A stretch of 64,000 bases of DNA from Clostridium sp. M62/1 (GTDB lineage Bacteria > Bacillota > Clostridia > Lachnospirales > Lachnospiraceae). Location: NCBI RefSeq assembly GCF_020736365.1, contig NZ_CP085988.1, positions 3,354,001-3,418,000 of the forward strand. Direction: 5' to 3'. Within the stretch, counting starts at the first letter, position 1. The number at the start of each line of letters is the position of its first letter. Below are positions 63,015 to 64,000 of the stretch, one piece after another. The notes under the pieces were generated by a model. It ran no database searches, had not been told where the DNA came from, and saw nothing but the letters and a program-made list of their open reading frames with translations. Made by a program: the position numbers and the translations under genes.

Positions 63015-64000
63015 TGAAAATTCAATATTTCAGCCAATAAAAAAAGCATAAATCTGTTCCGTTTGGTATAATGGAATTGACTAGAAACCATCTTTACAAA
63101 GGAGATTTATGCCATGTCCAGTATACCACAAAACTATTTCGTTGAGAACGACTTAATTGACTGTGTTCAGAGATTTTTTTCCAAACATCATGTTGGCAGG
63201 CTCCTTGCCAGATGTAATGGAATGAAGGAAAAAGGTGTTTCATCTGTTTCCCTGCTTCGTTATAAACTCAGCAACATTTTTGTCGGAAGAAGTATGTATA
63301 TGCAGCAGCGGACTGGCTCTTTTAAGGAGGCGTTTTCCAAGAACACTTTCTACCGTTTCCTTAATTCTTCAAAAACAAACTGGCTTCGTTTTACTTCTCT
63401 TCTTGCAGCTGATATTGTCAATCATGACATTCGTGATCTGACAGATCCGGAAAGAAAAAATGTCTTTATCATTGATGACAGCCTTTTCAACCGTACCAGC
63501 TGTAAGAAAACGGAACTGGGATCAAAAGTTTTTGACCACACGGATATGCATTTCAAAAAGGGCTTCAGGATGCTTACTTTAAGCTGGAGTGATGGAAACA
63601 CACTGATCCCTGTAAACAGCTGCCTGTTAGCGTCTGCAAAGAATACAAATATCATCGGCCCGGTAAAGGACTTTGACAACAGAACCCTTGCAGGAAAAAG
63701 ACGTGCGCTAGCCCAAACAAAAGCACCAGAGGCAATGATGACTTTACTGAATACAGCCCTCAGTGCAGGGCTGAAAGCGGATTATGTCCTGTTTGATTCC
63801 TGGTTTTCCAATCCAGCACAGGTCACAGCCATCCATGCAAAAGGCATGGATGTGATTGCCATGATTAAGAAAAGTAGCCGGATCAAATATTCGTACGGTG
63901 GTGAACAGCTGAATATCAAAGAAATCTATTCCCGGAACAAAAAGCGCCGTGGCAGATCAAAGTATCTGCTTTCTGTTGATGTTATGGTAGGAAAGGCGAA
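63015..64000 (+). mobile_element. IS element with DDE transposase, left part (cut by window edge)
   Basis: Starts between the ATPase fragment and the transposase leader; the exact end is not resolvable without the right end. Confidence 0.65.
63114..64000 (+). CDS. DDE transposase (IS4-like), 5' part, open at window edge
   Basis: About 295 residues are visible, and the frame is open to the edge. FIIDDSLFNRTS carries the first catalytic Asp and YVLFDSWFSNPAQV the second; the Glu is outside. An N-terminal helical region (NYFVENDLIDCVQRFF) binds DNA. ATG 63114 follows AAAGGAG. The IS4-like (PF01609-type) assignment is by motif; IS701 or another DDE family is possible. Confidence 0.8.
   Translation, partial: MSSIPQNYFVENDLIDCVQRFFSKHHVGRLLARCNGMKEKGVSSVSLLRYKLSNIFVGRSMYMQQRTGSFKEAFSKNTFYRFLNSSKTNWLRFTSLLAADIVNHDIRDLTDPERKNVFIIDDSLFNRTSCKKTELGSKVFDHTDMHFKKGFRMLTLSWSDGNTLIPVNSCLLASAKNTNIIGPVKDFDNRTLAGKRRALAQTKAPEAMMTLLNTALSAGLKADYVLFDSWFSNPAQVTAIHAKGMDVIAMIKKSSRIKYSYGGEQLNIKEIYSRNKKRRGRSKYLLSVDVMVGKA

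Overview
This window looks like chromosome from a Gram-positive gut Clostridium of the Lachnospiraceae (Clostridium cluster XIVa; inference). The signs are strong GGAGG ribosome binding sites, a SCIFF peptide with its radical-SAM maturase beside a fused SecDF, a TIGR04086 membrane protein, a Csp-like subtilase, a mannose-family PTS with a PRD regulator, and abundant IS66 and IS200/IS605 elements. The central 3-50 kb is compact, moderately GC-rich housekeeping sequence. Both edges are more AT-rich and accessory. I saw no rRNA or tRNA gene.

Left edge (1-3 kb): the 3' part of a type I restriction subunit (HsdR) that runs off the window, debris, and a YhcG-type PDDEXK nuclease gene. The nuclease gene carries one copy of a palindrome inside it and a second copy at its stop codon. 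A lone sequence resembling a type I-C CRISPR repeat follows. From 3 to 9.5 kb lie a prolyl-tRNA editing protein and a minus-strand operon: PRD regulator, PTS IIA, PTS IIB, M24 peptidase, fused IIC-IID. From 9.8 to 24 kb are a nitroreductase, an RluF-like pseudouridine synthase, pth-mfd, a BltD-like acetyltransferase, a lipoprotein, a DMT exporter, an HAAS/DUF1700 protein, a metallo-beta-lactamase-fold protein, a thioesterase, an M23 peptidase and an NCS2 purine permease.

From 24 to 31 kb is one biosynthetic unit, leuB-ilvD-ilvB-serC-serA, with a sigma-A-type promoter and a LysR-type palindrome upstream of leuB. From 31.4 to 37 kb is the operon scfA (a 48-residue six-cysteine peptide)-scfB-secDF-tgt-yajC; scfB and secDF overlap. 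From 37 to 50 kb are the TIGR04086 protein, a CNNM/CorC protein, lspA, a subtilase, clpX with a repeat-bearing acidic N-terminus, an HtrA/DegP protease, an RlmI-like methyltransferase, purC, and a Pit phosphate transporter with its DUF47 partner.

The right part (50-64 kb) is accessory. A structured leader with a terminator, which I suspect is a guanidine-IV (mepA) riboswitch, precedes a cytidylate-kinase-like gene and a MATE exporter. Next comes a TetR - methyltransferase - AraC/GNAT fusion - MFS exporter cluster, with a 14-bp tandem repeat array in front of tetR. The last 6.5 kb is an insertion-sequence cluster. A single minus-strand ATPase gene is cut by an IS66 element (8-bp target duplication ATAATTTA) and by an IS200/IS605 element whose TnpB carries one premature stop. 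It is probably cut a third time by a further DDE-transposase IS running off the right edge. Removing the IS66 element and one target copy restores the ATPase reading frame exactly.
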